Positions 12,730 through 24,102 of a stretch of DNA of 64,000 bases are shown in pieces. The notes under the pieces are model-generated. The model did not search any database and was not told the origin of the DNA. It worked only from the letters and a program-made list of their open reading frames with translations. Both the position numbers and the translations under genes were made by a program. The DNA comes from Psilocybe azurescens (lineage: Eukaryota; Basidiomycota; Agaricomycetes; Agaricales; Agrocybaceae). The stretch lies in NCBI GenBank assembly GCA_023853785.1, contig JAJIRX010000906.1, positions 62,001 through 126,000 of the forward strand, written 5' to 3'. Each line of letters opens with the position of its first letter. Positions within the stretch are counted from its first letter, which is position 1.

Positions 12730-13539
12730 ACCCAGAGGCTCTGAGATTGTATTATTCCTTCCATCTTCTTGAGGGTTTCTTTCCTCTTCCTGCTTTACGT
12801 TCTTCTAAACGTACATATATGTATTCTGCGTCATTTGATTAAAATCTACGTTCCATTTCGAAGCTGTCATGAGTATGTCAAAATGCACGAAGGAAGCTCT
12901 AGAAATATATGCCAAAAGTATTCGCGATGTGAGATCTTGACAAAAATTGAAGTTTGGATGTCGCACTATTCCTTGACTATTCCATGAAAGACAGTTGCCC
13001 TCTGCAGATGTCGTTGGATTCTGGCCCCCATTCGACTTGCACCACAAGCTCGAAACCCTACGCCAAGGATGACCTTAACCCTAGCACAGGTGTGAACAAT
13101 AGTGGAATCCTCGACGGACGCAAATTTCATGTGGCCATCTTGCCTAAAACCAACACGTAGCCTCCTTTGTCAATGCATGCCAGCAAGAATGCCAGCGCGT
13201 TGTGAAATGTATTCATGTCGGGCCCAGAGATTTCTGAATCCGGTTCGACAGGGATTTGGCTCAACAAGTCGGTTTGGCCCGGGAAAAGGGCTGAGAAAAT
13301 AGATTGTTGATAGGCCGCAGATAATTCCGATAATGTCCTGAAAATAGTCGGAAAACAATGTTATCGGCCTCGCCCAAGCACAGCCATTGTTCTTCGTGGT
13401 CAGATGTCGTGGATGTGGTGGCATGCCGCAACCATGATGAGTGGTGGTCATAGCGTTGTGCCAGCGGACTTTAAATGACAGAACGTTGATTAGTTTAGGT
13501 CGCGTCCCATTTCCCTTCCTTCCTCTTCCCCACCCCACA
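12730..13539. other. Intergenic, no gene recognised
   Basis: 3' flank of MFS copy B and promoter region of the zf-PARP gene. A pyrimidine-rich stretch (TTTCCCTTCCTTCCTCTTCC, about 13510-13529) directly precedes the ATG at 13540, as is common in fungal promoters. Nothing else was recognised. Confidence 0.45.
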
Positions 13540-15031
13540 ATGGCTGAGAAAACAACCGGTTATCGTCTCGAATACGCTGCATCTGCCAGAGCAAAATGCA
13601 AAGGTCAGTTCTTTTTATTTTCTTGTTGGTCTGCCTTAGTGATTGCTGATAATGTTGGTTGATCGTTTTGTCGCCGTGCGCTTTGTTCGCCCATTTTACC
13701 AGGGCCTAAACCATGCAGCGGTATATCTGAAAGACATTGAAATGCAGCGGCCATTTTTTAATTTCCTGTTATTAGGTACCGCCATTGGAAAAGGCGAACT
13801 CCGCCTCGGAACGCTCATCGATATGCGTGGCACCAAAAGCTTGTAAGCATATTCTCTAGATCTTCTAATAATCTAAATGTTGACTCTTTTTCTTTTTTAT
13901 TAGTGTCTGGAGGCATTGGGGTTGTATAACGAAGAAAATCATTGAAAACATGAAGAAAAACTTCGAAGAAGCTTCAGAACTTGACGGCTACGAGGAACTC
14001 AAGGCTGAGGACCAGGCTCGCGTCACCAAAGCATGGGAAGATGGTCATGTCGCTGACGAGGACATTCCTCCCAGCGCCAGGAAACCTGAAGGTGAAGACG
14101 GGGCAGACGATGAGGAAAAGCCCAAGAAGGCTGCTAAGAAAGCTCCAGCCAAGAAGAAAGCTGCTGGCGCTGATGACGATGAGGAAGCAGAAGAGAAACC
14201 CAATAAGAAGGCTAGCGCTCCCAAAGTGCGTTCTTTTATTCCTTTCATTCTTATTGTTTTTTGGCTGATCTGAATGTACTCAGAAGAAGGCTGCGCCTGC
14301 CAGTGATGCTGAAGATGATGAGGTTGATGATGATGAAGAGGAGGAGAAGCCCAAGAAGAAGGCACCCGCGAAGAAGGCAGCAGCTCCTAAAGCCGCTCCT
14401 AAAGACAAGGCACCCCCAAGAAACGTGCAACGAAGACGAAAAAGGTTCGATATCTCATGATTCGTATCGCACGCTCTTATTCTCCTTTTTGCAGCCCGAG
14501 AGCGACGAAGAGTCCGGAGAGGATTTCACTAAGGAGCTTGGCGACGTTTCTGCAGGCTCTGATGACGAGGAGGAAGAGGAGGTGAAGCCCAAGAAGAAGG
14601 CTCCCGTTAAGAAGGCTCCTGCTGAGAAGAAGGAAAAGCCCAAAGCTGAGCCCAAGAAGAAGGCAGAGCCTAAGAAGAAAGCAGAGCCTAAGAAGGTTGA
14701 ACCCAAGGAACAGGCAAGTGCTCGTCGCTTTGTCTCATAGTTGACAGTATGCTTACTTCGATACTCAGGACGATGATGTAGAGATGGACGATGTTGCGGA
14801 TACCGACGAAGGCAGCAGCAAGAAGCGCAAGGTATGTTTTTTTACCGTATTCCTCCTGTGTTATGCCGCTGAGAATCCTCGTAGCGTGCTCCCGTAAAGG
14901 CCGCCGCCGCCAAACCTCCCTCGAAGAAGGCCAAACCTACTTCCAAGACCTCCACTAAGCCTGCTTCCAAGATTGCCACTAAACCCGCTTCCAAAGCAAA
15001 GAAGAGCAAAGATGTCGTTGAGGGAGGATGA
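13540..15031 (+). CDS. PARP-type zinc-finger protein with lysine/acidic-rich tail
   Basis: A nuclear protein with a single zf-PARP domain, which binds nicked DNA in PARP1 and DNA ligase III. Residues 1-100 read YRLEYAASARAKCKGPKPC, GKGELRLGTLID and WRHWGC, giving the Cys and His-x2-Cys zinc ligands, then FEEASELDGYEELKAEDQ. The tail alternates KK/AP and acidic runs (histone H1-like), ending in basic PSKKAKP-like repeats. No catalytic PARP domain is present. Exons: 13540-13603, 13703-13720 (18 nt, needed for GPKPCSG), 13776-13842, 13904-14225, 14284-14424 or about 14444, 14495-14713, 14769-14831 and 14885-15031. The intron after 14713 is GC-AG (CAG/GCAAGT). At the C run 14413-14417 the frame KKRATKTKK is one base off. 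Either one C is missing, or splicing from a weak GTGCAA donor at 14425 avoids the region in frame. Confidence 0.82.
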
Positions 15032-15590
15032 AGACGACCAGTGAACAGATCCTTTGGTGACGCAACAAATGATATTCTGCAAACGAGGCTCGAGGATGCT
15101 CTCGTCGGACGAAGTCAATACCCCCTCTTTTTTCTCTTATTGTATGGCCCTTTAACTGTGCTTTATTCCTCTGCGACGTTGTCGTTGTCTCGCTTTTTGT
15201 TTTCTCAGGTTGTTGGTATTGTAGTTCCGCTATGTCTTTTTCTTATTCTTCCTGTACTATCACCGTTATTTAATGCACTTGCTTAGCATTTCTTTATCTT
15301 GTCCTATTGCAGTCGAACCTGTGCAGAAACTACTTTCCGCTGAACTGATATCGATCGACACAGTTCTTTGGTGGTGATTTTGCTTTCCAGTGACGAATCT
15401 TTGATTATCTTGGACTTGTAGGGCTCATTCGATTCTAGTTCATGGCTACACACTGATCACGGCCGTCTGGCCTATGACATACAAGCCCTTCCTATTTATA
15501 GGCCTGTCTCAGCTTTGCTCATCCTTCGGCAGTTCACTTGGTCTTACCTACCTATTAGGCCGACCACATCAAAGCCATCTATCTTCAATG

Positions 15591-16051
15591 GAATCGACTA
15601 CTCATCCTGATTTCGCCTCGCATTCATTTGTATCTACGTACGCATCATCTACCTCTCTCAATACCGTCACACGACCAAACGACTGACATCGACATCCGAA
15701 CAAAACATGACAGAAACCCATACAGTGCGAGACCCCCGTCCGTACATTCGTTCACCGCCGTAGTCGGCGGCTCGCCCTCGACGCGATACCACACCGAGAC
15801 GGCCCCCTGCACGCGCATCATCGGACCGGACGAGCTCTCAGCATACATCGAAACACCAACGACGATCGTCGGGAAGAAGTTCATGCCCAAGAACGGCGAA
15901 GATATTTGGGAGGTGATGGAGGTCACCTTCGGGAAGGGGGTGGAGCTCAATTGTGCAGTTCGAGGGGCACGAGGAGAAGCATAAGATGATTTTTGAAGAT
16001 TTTGTGAAGATGTTGAGGCAGGGCATTCTGAATGTTGTTGAGTTGGAGTGA
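15591..16051 (+). pseudogene. Partial paralog: C-terminal IVGKKF/IWEV domain only
   Basis: The frame from about 15628 reads GPDELSAYIETPTTIVGKKF, then GEDIWEVMEVTFGKG. At the G run 15936-15940 the frame is lost; removing one G gives KGWSSIVQFEGHEEKHK, then MIFEDFVKMLRQGIL, and stops at 16049-16051. The same domain ends the proteins at 17439-18602 and 18935-20033. No zinc-finger half was found upstream, so this is either a truncated copy or a small stand-alone protein. A possible start is ATG 15591 (MESTTHPDFASHSF), which would need an intron to reach the domain frame. The domain family was not recognised. Confidence 0.5.
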
Positions 16052-16137
16052 ATGGATGAGAGGTGTGTGTTGTTGATGGCGGCGATTGTTGGCAGAGATG
16101 CTGTGGCACAGGGTACATACGTTTCATGGGTGTGGTG

Positions 16138-16207
16138 AGAAACTTGAGATGATTTTTGACGATCCAGGGGTTATCTGAAGCAGGGAGTGCTCGATTTCGT
16201 GCCTTGA
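16138..16207 (+). pseudogene. Degenerate second copy of the domain's last strand and helix
   Basis: The translation reads EKLEMIFDD and then, after a frame change, YLKQGVLDFV and a stop. It mirrors EKHKMIFEDFVKMLRQGIL of the copy ending at 16051. The two stretches are about 150 bp apart and also similar in nucleotide sequence, so this looks like a small tandem duplication that has decayed. Confidence 0.4.
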
Positions 16208-17438
16208 AATGAGACTCGGTGTGTATTTCAATCATTGAGTATGCCAGTTTGGCTGAGACGCTCATATTAGCCTTTACTCAGAAATTCTGTACACTGCCTC
16301 ATATCATCGTGGTTATTGAACTAATTAATCTTCTCTGGTCTGAAGATAGCACTATCCTTGTCACCTTTTCGCTGGGTGTTACAATGTCAAGAACGTTGAA
16401 AACAGACCATTAAACAAGTGGACTCGACGCTTTTCTTCAGATATCTGATTTACATCCATTTTCTGTCAAACTAGCGGCTGGGCCTTATTGCCGTCAGGTC
16501 CTGGCCTCTATCTCGGCTCCAGTTGTTTTATGGGACTTTAAATCGTTAAGGACCGCAAAATGTTGAACCAAGTGCTTTTCGTTATAAAATTCCGGGGTAA
16601 GAGTCGGTATAGCGCTAACTATCTGAACGATGGGAGGGTTTCTTAGGCGCAGTAGTCCTACATATCGCTTGCGAATTCTTGGACTCTCGTCGTAGCGAGG
16701 ATGATTCTCACGTTGATCCATATTTGCATTGATAACAATGTGTTTCATCTGAGAACTTCGTATAAAGGTGTCTTTGTCTTTGCTTATTCCTTGTGTGAGG
16801 CGAAGAAAGCCGTGAAAAGAATAGCAATCCAAGTACAAGTCGAACCCTGTCATAACCCACACCTGAATTGATCAATATTCCCCTATAACCCATAGGTTTG
16901 AGCCGCAACCAAAGCAAAATTTACACCAAAATTGAACTCCCATAACCCACATCTACAATAACCATAGACCAGGCCATCCACCGAGGGGGTTCGACTGATT
17001 ACTATACTATATATGTTCGGGACATGCAAAGTAACCAGACAGGCAAAATTTGCAATTTCGACTACTTCCTGCCACTTCTGAGGCCTAAAATACATTGAGT
17101 GAATGCATATATGATAGCAAAGTACATTTGCAAAAGAAAATAGAGAGATACTGCGGAAGCTGTCTTATAATCTTTCAAATACATCAATTTTGGGTCAGTA
17201 TAATTAAAGTGACCGTGCACCTCAGGAACAATACGTATATTGCGATTGCGTTGTGCATAATCTCAATTTTTTGCATAGTTAGATCAACTAGATAATCAAA
17301 CCTGTCCATGGTCTTTGGGCTGGTAAATTTGCAAATTATGTGCGGCGGAGGCGAGAGTGTGACAAAGGCCACAGTACAATCTCAATCAACAGCGTGACCC
17401 TGAGAGCAATGTCCACTATAATTTGATGTGACCTGACT
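16208..17438. other. Intergenic, no gene recognised
   Basis: AT-rich and frequently interrupted in all frames. No RNA gene, repeat family or coding relic could be supported. Confidence 0.5.
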
Positions 17439-18602
17439 GTGACGGAATTTGCATCCCAACCACGACCTCCGAACTTCATGTTCAACCGAAAGCATTTCCC
17501 AACTGAGCCTGCTAGCTCTTCTCTGCCTGAACTATTGACCTCTTATCCTTGGAAATTTTCTGATATCACTGATGTGTCATCCGGTGGACCAACCGATCGC
17601 GTTGAGTACTCCAAACAGGAATGGAAACGGTGTGCCGGAGGTGGGTAAAATTCCTTCGAGTTTTCTTGATGCGTATTCGACTCAAGCGCCTATCTTTTAC
17701 TGGAACTCAGCCAAGAAATGTGCATAACCTTAAGTGTCGCATCATGTACTGGATAGTATTGTACTGACGCCCACGTCGCTTGCTATCTACTTCAGCCTGC
17801 AAGGTGACACGGGATGGCGTGCAGATTCGAATCGGCGAATTAATTTGGACGAAGACGGATACTGGAGCCAAAAAACATTGGGGATGTTTATCAGAAAATA
17901 ATAGGAAGAATATAAGATTGCGTGTCTCTGGAGAAGACCATTTAGACGGATTCAACGATCTCCTAGTCAAAGATAAGATTCGAGTCGTCAGCGATATGGG
18001 GTGGGGAGTGCTGCCAAATACGTCAATATACGCTCCGTAAGTCCACAGGGACCAACTTCTACCGGACCACATCAGCCATCAGTCTCTGTTTCAAAGGCCG
18101 ATACCTTCGATATCCCTGTATTACCATCAGAGAAAAAATAGGCGCCCAACACTCCGGTGGCTTTGCCGGCAATCGTGACGCAGATCCCATAATCGAGTAT
18201 GTACTTGTTTTTAAGACAAGTTCATGTATCAAGCTTATCGTAGATCCTAGAATGCCGGTGGTCGCCTCTAGATCGCGGATTTCAACTTTTGAGCCTATAA
18301 TTTCCTTTCCGGATGGACCCCTTCCCCGCTCGACTTCAGATTTCGGGCTCCGGCATCAGCTCCATCACATAAAACCGTGGACATCTCCAGAAATTTTTCT
18401 TCATACGAAGAGAACCCAACAAGCATTGTTGGCAAGAAATTCTCGATTCAATGACGGCAATCGCATATGGGAAGTTTCGGAGATCGTGTTTGGTAAGAAA
18501 GGATGGGGATCTGTTACGGTCGAAGGGGAGGATGAGAGTTATAAATTTGACTACGAGGTTTTGATGAGTATGTTGAAGCATGGGGTACTGGACGAGGCCT
18601 AG
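17439..18602 (+). pseudogene. zf-PARP paralog with C-terminal IVGKKF/IWEV domain, frame broken
   Basis: The N-terminal part reads RVEYSKQEWKRCAGACKV (after removing an intron at about 17640-17796), GELIWTKTDTGAKKHWGC, then HLDGFNDLLVKDK. This is the order zinc ligands, HxxC, and LDGF helix seen in the intact gene at 13540. The spacing between the first two cysteines is shorter than in that gene. A linker follows whose splicing I could not fix, then ENPTSIVGKKFSIQ and, one base out of phase (near 18443-18452), NDGNRIWEVSEIVFGKKGW and EDESYKFDYEVLMSMLKH. The coding potential is good but the frames do not join as written. It is either a recent pseudogene or a gene with a sequence error. Confidence 0.5.
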
Positions 18603-18934
18603 GCTTTGAGGAGGATTTCTTGAAGTATGATACCGGTGTACGTCATGGCGTCATATTCTTATCAGATGTTTGGAAGATTGAACTTTCCATGAATCCGTTA
18701 AACAATGGTCTTGATATTATGTATCTCAATGTCTGAAAAGTAAATATTAATCGATCGAATAATATGATTCTTGCAAAACTCATGTCCACCTGCAAGTTTT
18801 CTCACCCTGTCGTGTGCCGGAACCTAAATTTCGGTCGACTTTACAGTAATCAAACCACATCACCCTTCGTCACGGGTTGTCCTCATTGACCCTGCTAGGA
18901 GACTTTCTCATGACTGCCTTGCACCGTGTTCAGT

Positions 18935-20033
18935 ATGGACCAAGCTCAAGGACGAACTGCTCTCGTAAGTCTGTCTTAATGCATTGTCGACGTTATCGGA
19001 CTGAATCCCGGTTGATCATTTGTCAATAAACTGCTCAATGTGCGTCTTTTTGTCAGGCCGTACGATCTGCGGAGGCAAGTCTTAAAATCTACTCTTATCG
19101 TTACTATTTAGGCTGATATCTAGTTATGCAAGGCACTCTCCTCGGCAAACGCGAACTCTGCTTCGGAACACCGATTCAAAAGAATATCGAAGAAAACAAA
19201 TGGCCTGCTTAGTAAATAAAGGCTCCTCTAGTTTTCTAGCTGTATATACTCACAAGTCCTTTTGCGACTAGTATATGGAGACACTGGAGATGTGTATCAA
19301 CCTTAAACATTAGAAATGCGAAAAAGAAGTGTAACGAAGCTGCGGGGTTGGAAGGATTCAACACGCTCAGCCCAGAGGACCAAGCTCGAGTCATCCAAGC
19401 GTGGCAAGATGAAGATATCGTATCGAACGTCGATGCTACCTCTATTGATGGCCATGATAATCCGGGAGGCCTTTTCGAGAACTTAATCTTATCTGATGGT
19501 ACCAACGACGTCAGTACGGATGTAAATACACGAGATACAAGACCATTGGGCCCTAATTCGTTTGTCGAGCTCATGCAAGTTGTTTCCTTTTCGTATCAAA
19601 TGGTCGTTCTTATCCATCACAAACGAAATCTAGTCCCGAATTTACTTCTACTCAACGCGAGACAGATGAAGCCGAACGTCCGAAATTTTACGCCGCGTCC
19701 TATGAAGCACAGGATGGGGAGCCTACTGTAATCTCCGGCGCCCATCAAGAAAGTCAAGCACACAGCCATTCCTATTCTTCACAAAGGGACATGATAAACT
19801 CGTATATGGAAAACCCAACGACGATAGTGGGGAAGAAGTTTAAATTCACATGTACCAACAGCCAAGAAATATGGGAAGTCTCTGATATCCTATTTGACAA
19901 GCAAGGTTGGAGCTCGGTAACAATCCAGCACCATCATCCGATGAACAGTGACCGATGGAAGGAAACGCAAAAATTCAAATTCTACGTTTTCATTGATATG
20001 CTAAGGCAGGGGGTATTACTGGGCTCAGCTTGA
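18935..20033 (+). CDS. Divergent zf-PARP-like protein with C-terminal IVGKKF/IWEV domain
   Basis: The first two exons (from ATG 18935) are short and the first pair of zinc cysteines is not apparent. The finger's second half is clear: GTLLGKRELCFGTPI, and after an intron WRHWRCVSTLNIRNAKKKC, then GLEGFNTLSPEDQARVIQAW, which lines up with the intact gene at 13540. A long polar linker runs through a GC-AG intron (CAT/GCAAGT at about 19575, acceptor CTAG at about 19648) into ERPKFYAASYEAQDGEPTVI. The C-terminal domain follows: SYMENPTTIVGKKFKF, QEIWEVSDILFDKQGWSSVT, FKFYVFIDMLRQGVL. The missing cysteines could mean loss of zinc binding or a misread 5' end. Gene status is likely but not certain. 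Confidence 0.55.
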
Positions 20034-20180
20034 GATTGTACATTGCGGCTAGTTTGCAGTTAATTAGCTTACCTGTCTGTAATACTAGGTCCTTGGGAAC
20101 TTCAAATCGAAGAGATATTTCATATAGGCAGCAACTAGTTTTTACTCTAACTCCTGCAAAAGACGTATCGTTCCCTACAG

Positions 20181-22030
20181 CTACTGAAATTCGTCATACT
20201 CTACTGAGCCGGCCCAGGAGAGACCCTTTGCTTCTGACAAGCCATATGAGGAAGAGAGATGTTTCATATGAGTTGGCCGGTCATCAGCCTTTTCGTAAAC
20301 TAACTCGAGTTCCACTGGAGACGCGTCGACTTCCCTTGCATATCGAGCAATCTCCTCTTTAATATCTCTCTCTATATGTCTGTCAAAGTGAATTTTGACG
20401 GTCTTCAAACCCGCGACACGACCTGCTTTTGATGCATCCAATCGACTCTTGATCATTTCGAAGGCGTCGTCGTCGCCAAAATGCGAGATACCGTACGCTT
20501 CCAGTATTTCCAGATTCGGGAGAATGTCAACCTGTTCAGCTATTGATTCAGAGGACGAAGAATCTGTGATTATCAAATTACTGAGATTGAACTTGTTTAG
20601 CCTTGGAGGAAGTTGGTGGTATACGGTATCCATATATCTTGGGCTGCCTGTCGATTCTGCCTGACGAAAAGGAAGTGGCTTTTGGCCAATAATCACATGC
20701 TTGGGACTGGAAACCTTTTTGAGTATGTTGACGACCGTTTCTGAAGCAGTGTAAGCCAACGTCAGCATAAACTTCTCGATTGGCGCTGCCCCGAGAAGAT
20801 CACAAACAGAAGACAGCTGAGTGCGCAGGATCTCCGTAGAAGCATCATTCCAATCTGAAGAACCACCAAAGGATCGAGTATACCCCACACGACTCAGAGA
20901 GGGAGCATTAATGGCTCTAAAAGCTGCCCCAGTAGCGAGGCTGATTGAAGTGTCGTGTACGATGAAGGATTGGAGATGTGGTAAAAATACTCGACCCGTT
21001 TGAGGCGCCGTTTGTTGGACTACATTATTATAATCATCGTGTCCACTGTTTGAAATCCGGAGTCTACACTCCGTGAGGTTTGGGCATTTTGAGAGTAAAG
21101 GAATGATATCTATGCCGGGGAGTTCTGAATGCAGAAAAAGGCAACGAAGCTGGTTCCACACAGGGGGCATGTCGCGGAATTTCTTTGTAAATCTCTGCCA
21201 TGATAGAGAAAGAGTTTCGAGCTTGGGAGAGTTCAAAAAATCAAGGAAGCCGACTCAGGCTGAGATCGGACCGGCGTCCTCAAACTGACAGGCAATTGTA
21301 GTTTCAGCTGGAATCTCCTTAACATGGGTAACTTTTCAACTTTCTCGGAGATGGATGCTTCGATCTTGGAGTATATGCGATAAGGGACCATAAGCTCAGC
21401 CGAGTGCCAACGCTCTGCACAGGACACGATGTTATCCAACATCCTCGTCATCCATTCGTCCCAATCTCCGTAGAGACCAGGGGGCACATGACAGTCATCG
21501 ATAGAGGACACTCCCCTGAGCGGTCTAGCCAAATTTTGATTACTTCAGAGCGTAGGGTAGCAGCGCGCTCATATTTCTGAATTGATAGCTTCTCGGTGTT
21601 GCTGAGATCACCGCGAGAACGTGTGAGAGGCGGAGTGGGCAGTGATATGATTACTTTTGCCCATAAACGAGGGGGAGGATAGGGCGATGGACCTCCAGCT
21701 GCTACATATATGAGTAAGCAGCAACGGAGCCTCTGAAGCGTCCATGATCGGGAACCTATGAGAGGAGAGGGAGTTATAGAAGATCTCGTGCAGTATATCG
21801 TCAGGCATTCGACGTGTCGGTGCTAATATGGTGTTGTATGGCTTGATGAAATTATGAATTTTTTCTTGATCCTTTTTGAGAGCTAGTATCGCTTGTTCTA
21901 AGAGTTGGAGCTCTGATTTGTTGGCTAGGAGGATTCTTGACGGTTCTTGTAGAATCTCCTTGATTTCAGAGATTGTCCTTTGGGACGGGCACTCGTTGCT
22001 TTGCAACAATTTGGCGAGATGAGGTTCCAT
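20181..22030 (-). pseudogene. F-box/leucine-rich-type protein, three frame breaks
   Basis: Putative substrate receptor of an SCF ubiquitin ligase, of the expanded basidiomycete type. The start MEPHLAKLLQSNECPSQRTI leads into a coiled-coil-like helix, then the F-box APTRRMPDDILHEIF with HICSSWRSIALSSPS. A leucine-rich scaffold follows (LETLSLSWQRF, CLFLHSELPGIDIIPLLSKC, LPNLEILEAYGISHF). The protein spans three frames without plausible introns: breaks lie near 21665-21675 (LWAKVIISLP resumes), at the G run 21480-21484, and at the A run 21235-21240 (LIFLNSPKLET resumes). All are next to homopolymers and each is corrected by a single base, so sequencing error is as likely as decay. Confidence 0.7.
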
Positions 22031-22488
22031 TTACTAATGTAATTGAAGTGTTAGCAGACTAGGTCAACCTTTCTAAAAGTCATACCGATTTCTTGCTCAG
22101 TGTGGCAGTCTGCTAGAGTTGAGTGAGTTTGTTTTGCAAGGGCCGTATGGGGCTGTTCAGATGAAAAGGTCAGATGGGTCTTATAACAGTTATATAGCTC
22201 CTGATTGGAAATGACTCAAATTCACTGCCAGGTAACCGGTACCGGTAAACCGTACGCGCAACCCCGGTTCTGATCACATACGTACTGGGTCTGCACTAGC
22301 CGTGTCAAAACTTTTCGTAAATCGGTATTTGATATATGGAAGAACTGGTAATACAGTCTAGGTAGGAAATGCTATGATTATAATGCTACACAATAAAGTC
22401 AAGTCATAGTCATTGGGTTGTTACAAATGAAATGAATGTCCGAGACGTGGGTTTCGTTACTTATGCATGTTGATCAAGCACGGTGGAT

Positions 22489-23665
22489 CTAATATCCGCC
22501 ATATCCTCCGTAGCCTCCGTCAGAGTTGCCACTTGCGGGTGCAGGTGTAACTGCGGGTGCGGCTGGGGCAGCGGTGGCGGTGGCGGGAGATCCTACGACA
22601 GTGCCGAGATCGATGATGAGGCCGGAGGCGGATGTGCTAGCAGACTCTGGCGCTACGGTAGCTGGGGACCCTCCGACAGTACCGAGGTCGATGGTAAGGC
22701 CCGTAGATGATGAAGCTGGGGCGGAAGCGACAACTGATGTGGGGAGCAGAGTGCCGACGGTGAAACCGATGGTGGTCCCTATGGAGAACGACGAGGCTGA
22801 AGGAGCAGGATTAAGGGTGGCTGAGGCACTGGAAATAATCTCCGAAGCTTGGCTGGGTGAGATGGTTTGGGTGGAGGGTGGGAGAGGTGTCGCGGACACG
22901 GTGACGGTGACGGTGACACGCTCGACAGGGCTGGAGGTGGGGACAGCGACTGATGTGCTGGAAGCGGGGGCAGGGACGGAGGAAGTCGCGTCGCAGTCGT
23001 CATCATCGCCGTCGCCGTTCTCATCATCGTCACCACCGTCGGAATCACAATCGTCGTCGTTACCGCCGGATGTGCCGGTAGACGAGGGTGTGGACGATGA
23101 GGTGGTGGACGATGAGGCGGTGGACGATGAGGCGGTGGACGATGAGGCGGTGGACGATGGGCTGCCGCCTGAGCCAGCTCCAGTGACATCCCCTGTAGCA
23201 CCTGCGGCATTGATGAGAGACTGTGCACTCTTTTCGCTGGTGCAGATCAGGGCCTGTGAATACGGTCATGTCTGAGGAGAGTTTTAATTTATCATTGCGA
23301 GTTAACGTACTGTTCCGTTTGTTTTGACGTTAGGGATGGCGAAGCAAGATTGCGATTTCGCACAAGTCCCAGCGGAGGTGTCAAACTTTCCATTAGTACA
23401 TTTAGCAATGGCATCGCCAACGCAAGTAGTTTCATCGCCTTTGAAAAGATACACGCATTAAAATGTGTGGCTCAGTACAGGGCAGTGGTATATGCTACTC
23501 ACCAGTGCAAGTAGTCGGAGCGGTGGCATTTTGAAATTGGGCATTCAGTTTCTGGGCGTCCTGTCCGTTTTTAAGGAGAGTGGCAGCGTCAAGAGCTGCT
23601 GTAGGAGCAGCCTGCACAAAAGTCGATGTGAAGATAGCGAAAGCAACGTAAAGAGTGAAGTGCAT
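22489..23665 (-). CDS. Secreted CBM19-like chitin-binding protein with Ser/Thr-rich linker
   Basis: An extracellular or wall protein. ATG 23665 opens a signal peptide (MHFTLYVAFAIFTSTFVQA, cleaved after VQA). A cysteine module split by two introns follows: TTCTGDETTCVGDAIAKC, FDTSAGTCAKSQSCFAIP, ALICTSEKSAQSLI. The cysteine spacing and the GKF..C..SC pattern resemble carbohydrate-binding module family 19. The rest is low complexity: SSSTA repeats coded by a 15-bp minisatellite, an acidic patch (DDDCDSDGGDDDENGDGDDD), two near-identical TIDLGTV/IIDLGTV blocks and a GGYGGYGGY end. No GPI signal is seen. The family call is by pattern only. Confidence 0.72.
23089..23160 (+). repeat. 15-bp minisatellite inside the CBM19-like gene
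   Basis: Four to five tandem units of GTGGACGATGAGGCG on the plus strand. On the coding (minus) strand they spell the SSSTA repeats of the linker. Such coding minisatellites commonly vary in copy number between strains. Confidence 0.85.
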
Positions 23666-24102
23666 GATGGAGCGTGAATGTGAAAGACTCGATCTTGAAC
23701 GTGAAGAAATTTGTCTAGGTCGAAAGCGATGCTTTGAAATTGAAGAATGAGCGCCGGGCTCGACAACCTATAGGAAAGAGATGAAGGGGAAAGAAAGAAG
23801 ATCTTGGCGTGAACGAGAATCAGTTTAATCGCATGCTAGCTTTATATGGCGAAGAACAAAAGAGACGTCGTTGCATGGCCGGAGATTGAACAAAGGCTGG
23901 CCATTGTTCGACGAACAAAAGCACGATGACGGCCGAGTTCTTAAAATAGATTTTGCCGGCTCGTGAGAAGAGTAATTGCCAGGAACAGGGCCGGATGCCG
24001 GAATCAACCGCGGTGTGGGAATATTTACATCCGAATCATCAAGGACACACCAGAGCTCGAAGACGTCGTCCAAAACATCGCCTTTCGACACCGACGCTCA
24101 AA

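Noticed and set aside
14045..14706. Minus-strand Ser/Phe/Leu-rich frames
   Set aside because: Antisense of lysine/glutamate codons in the zf-PARP tail.
22526..23275. Plus-strand frame of 249 codons with DDEAV repeats
   Set aside because: Antisense of the secreted CBM19-like gene; it arises from the low-complexity linker and minisatellite.
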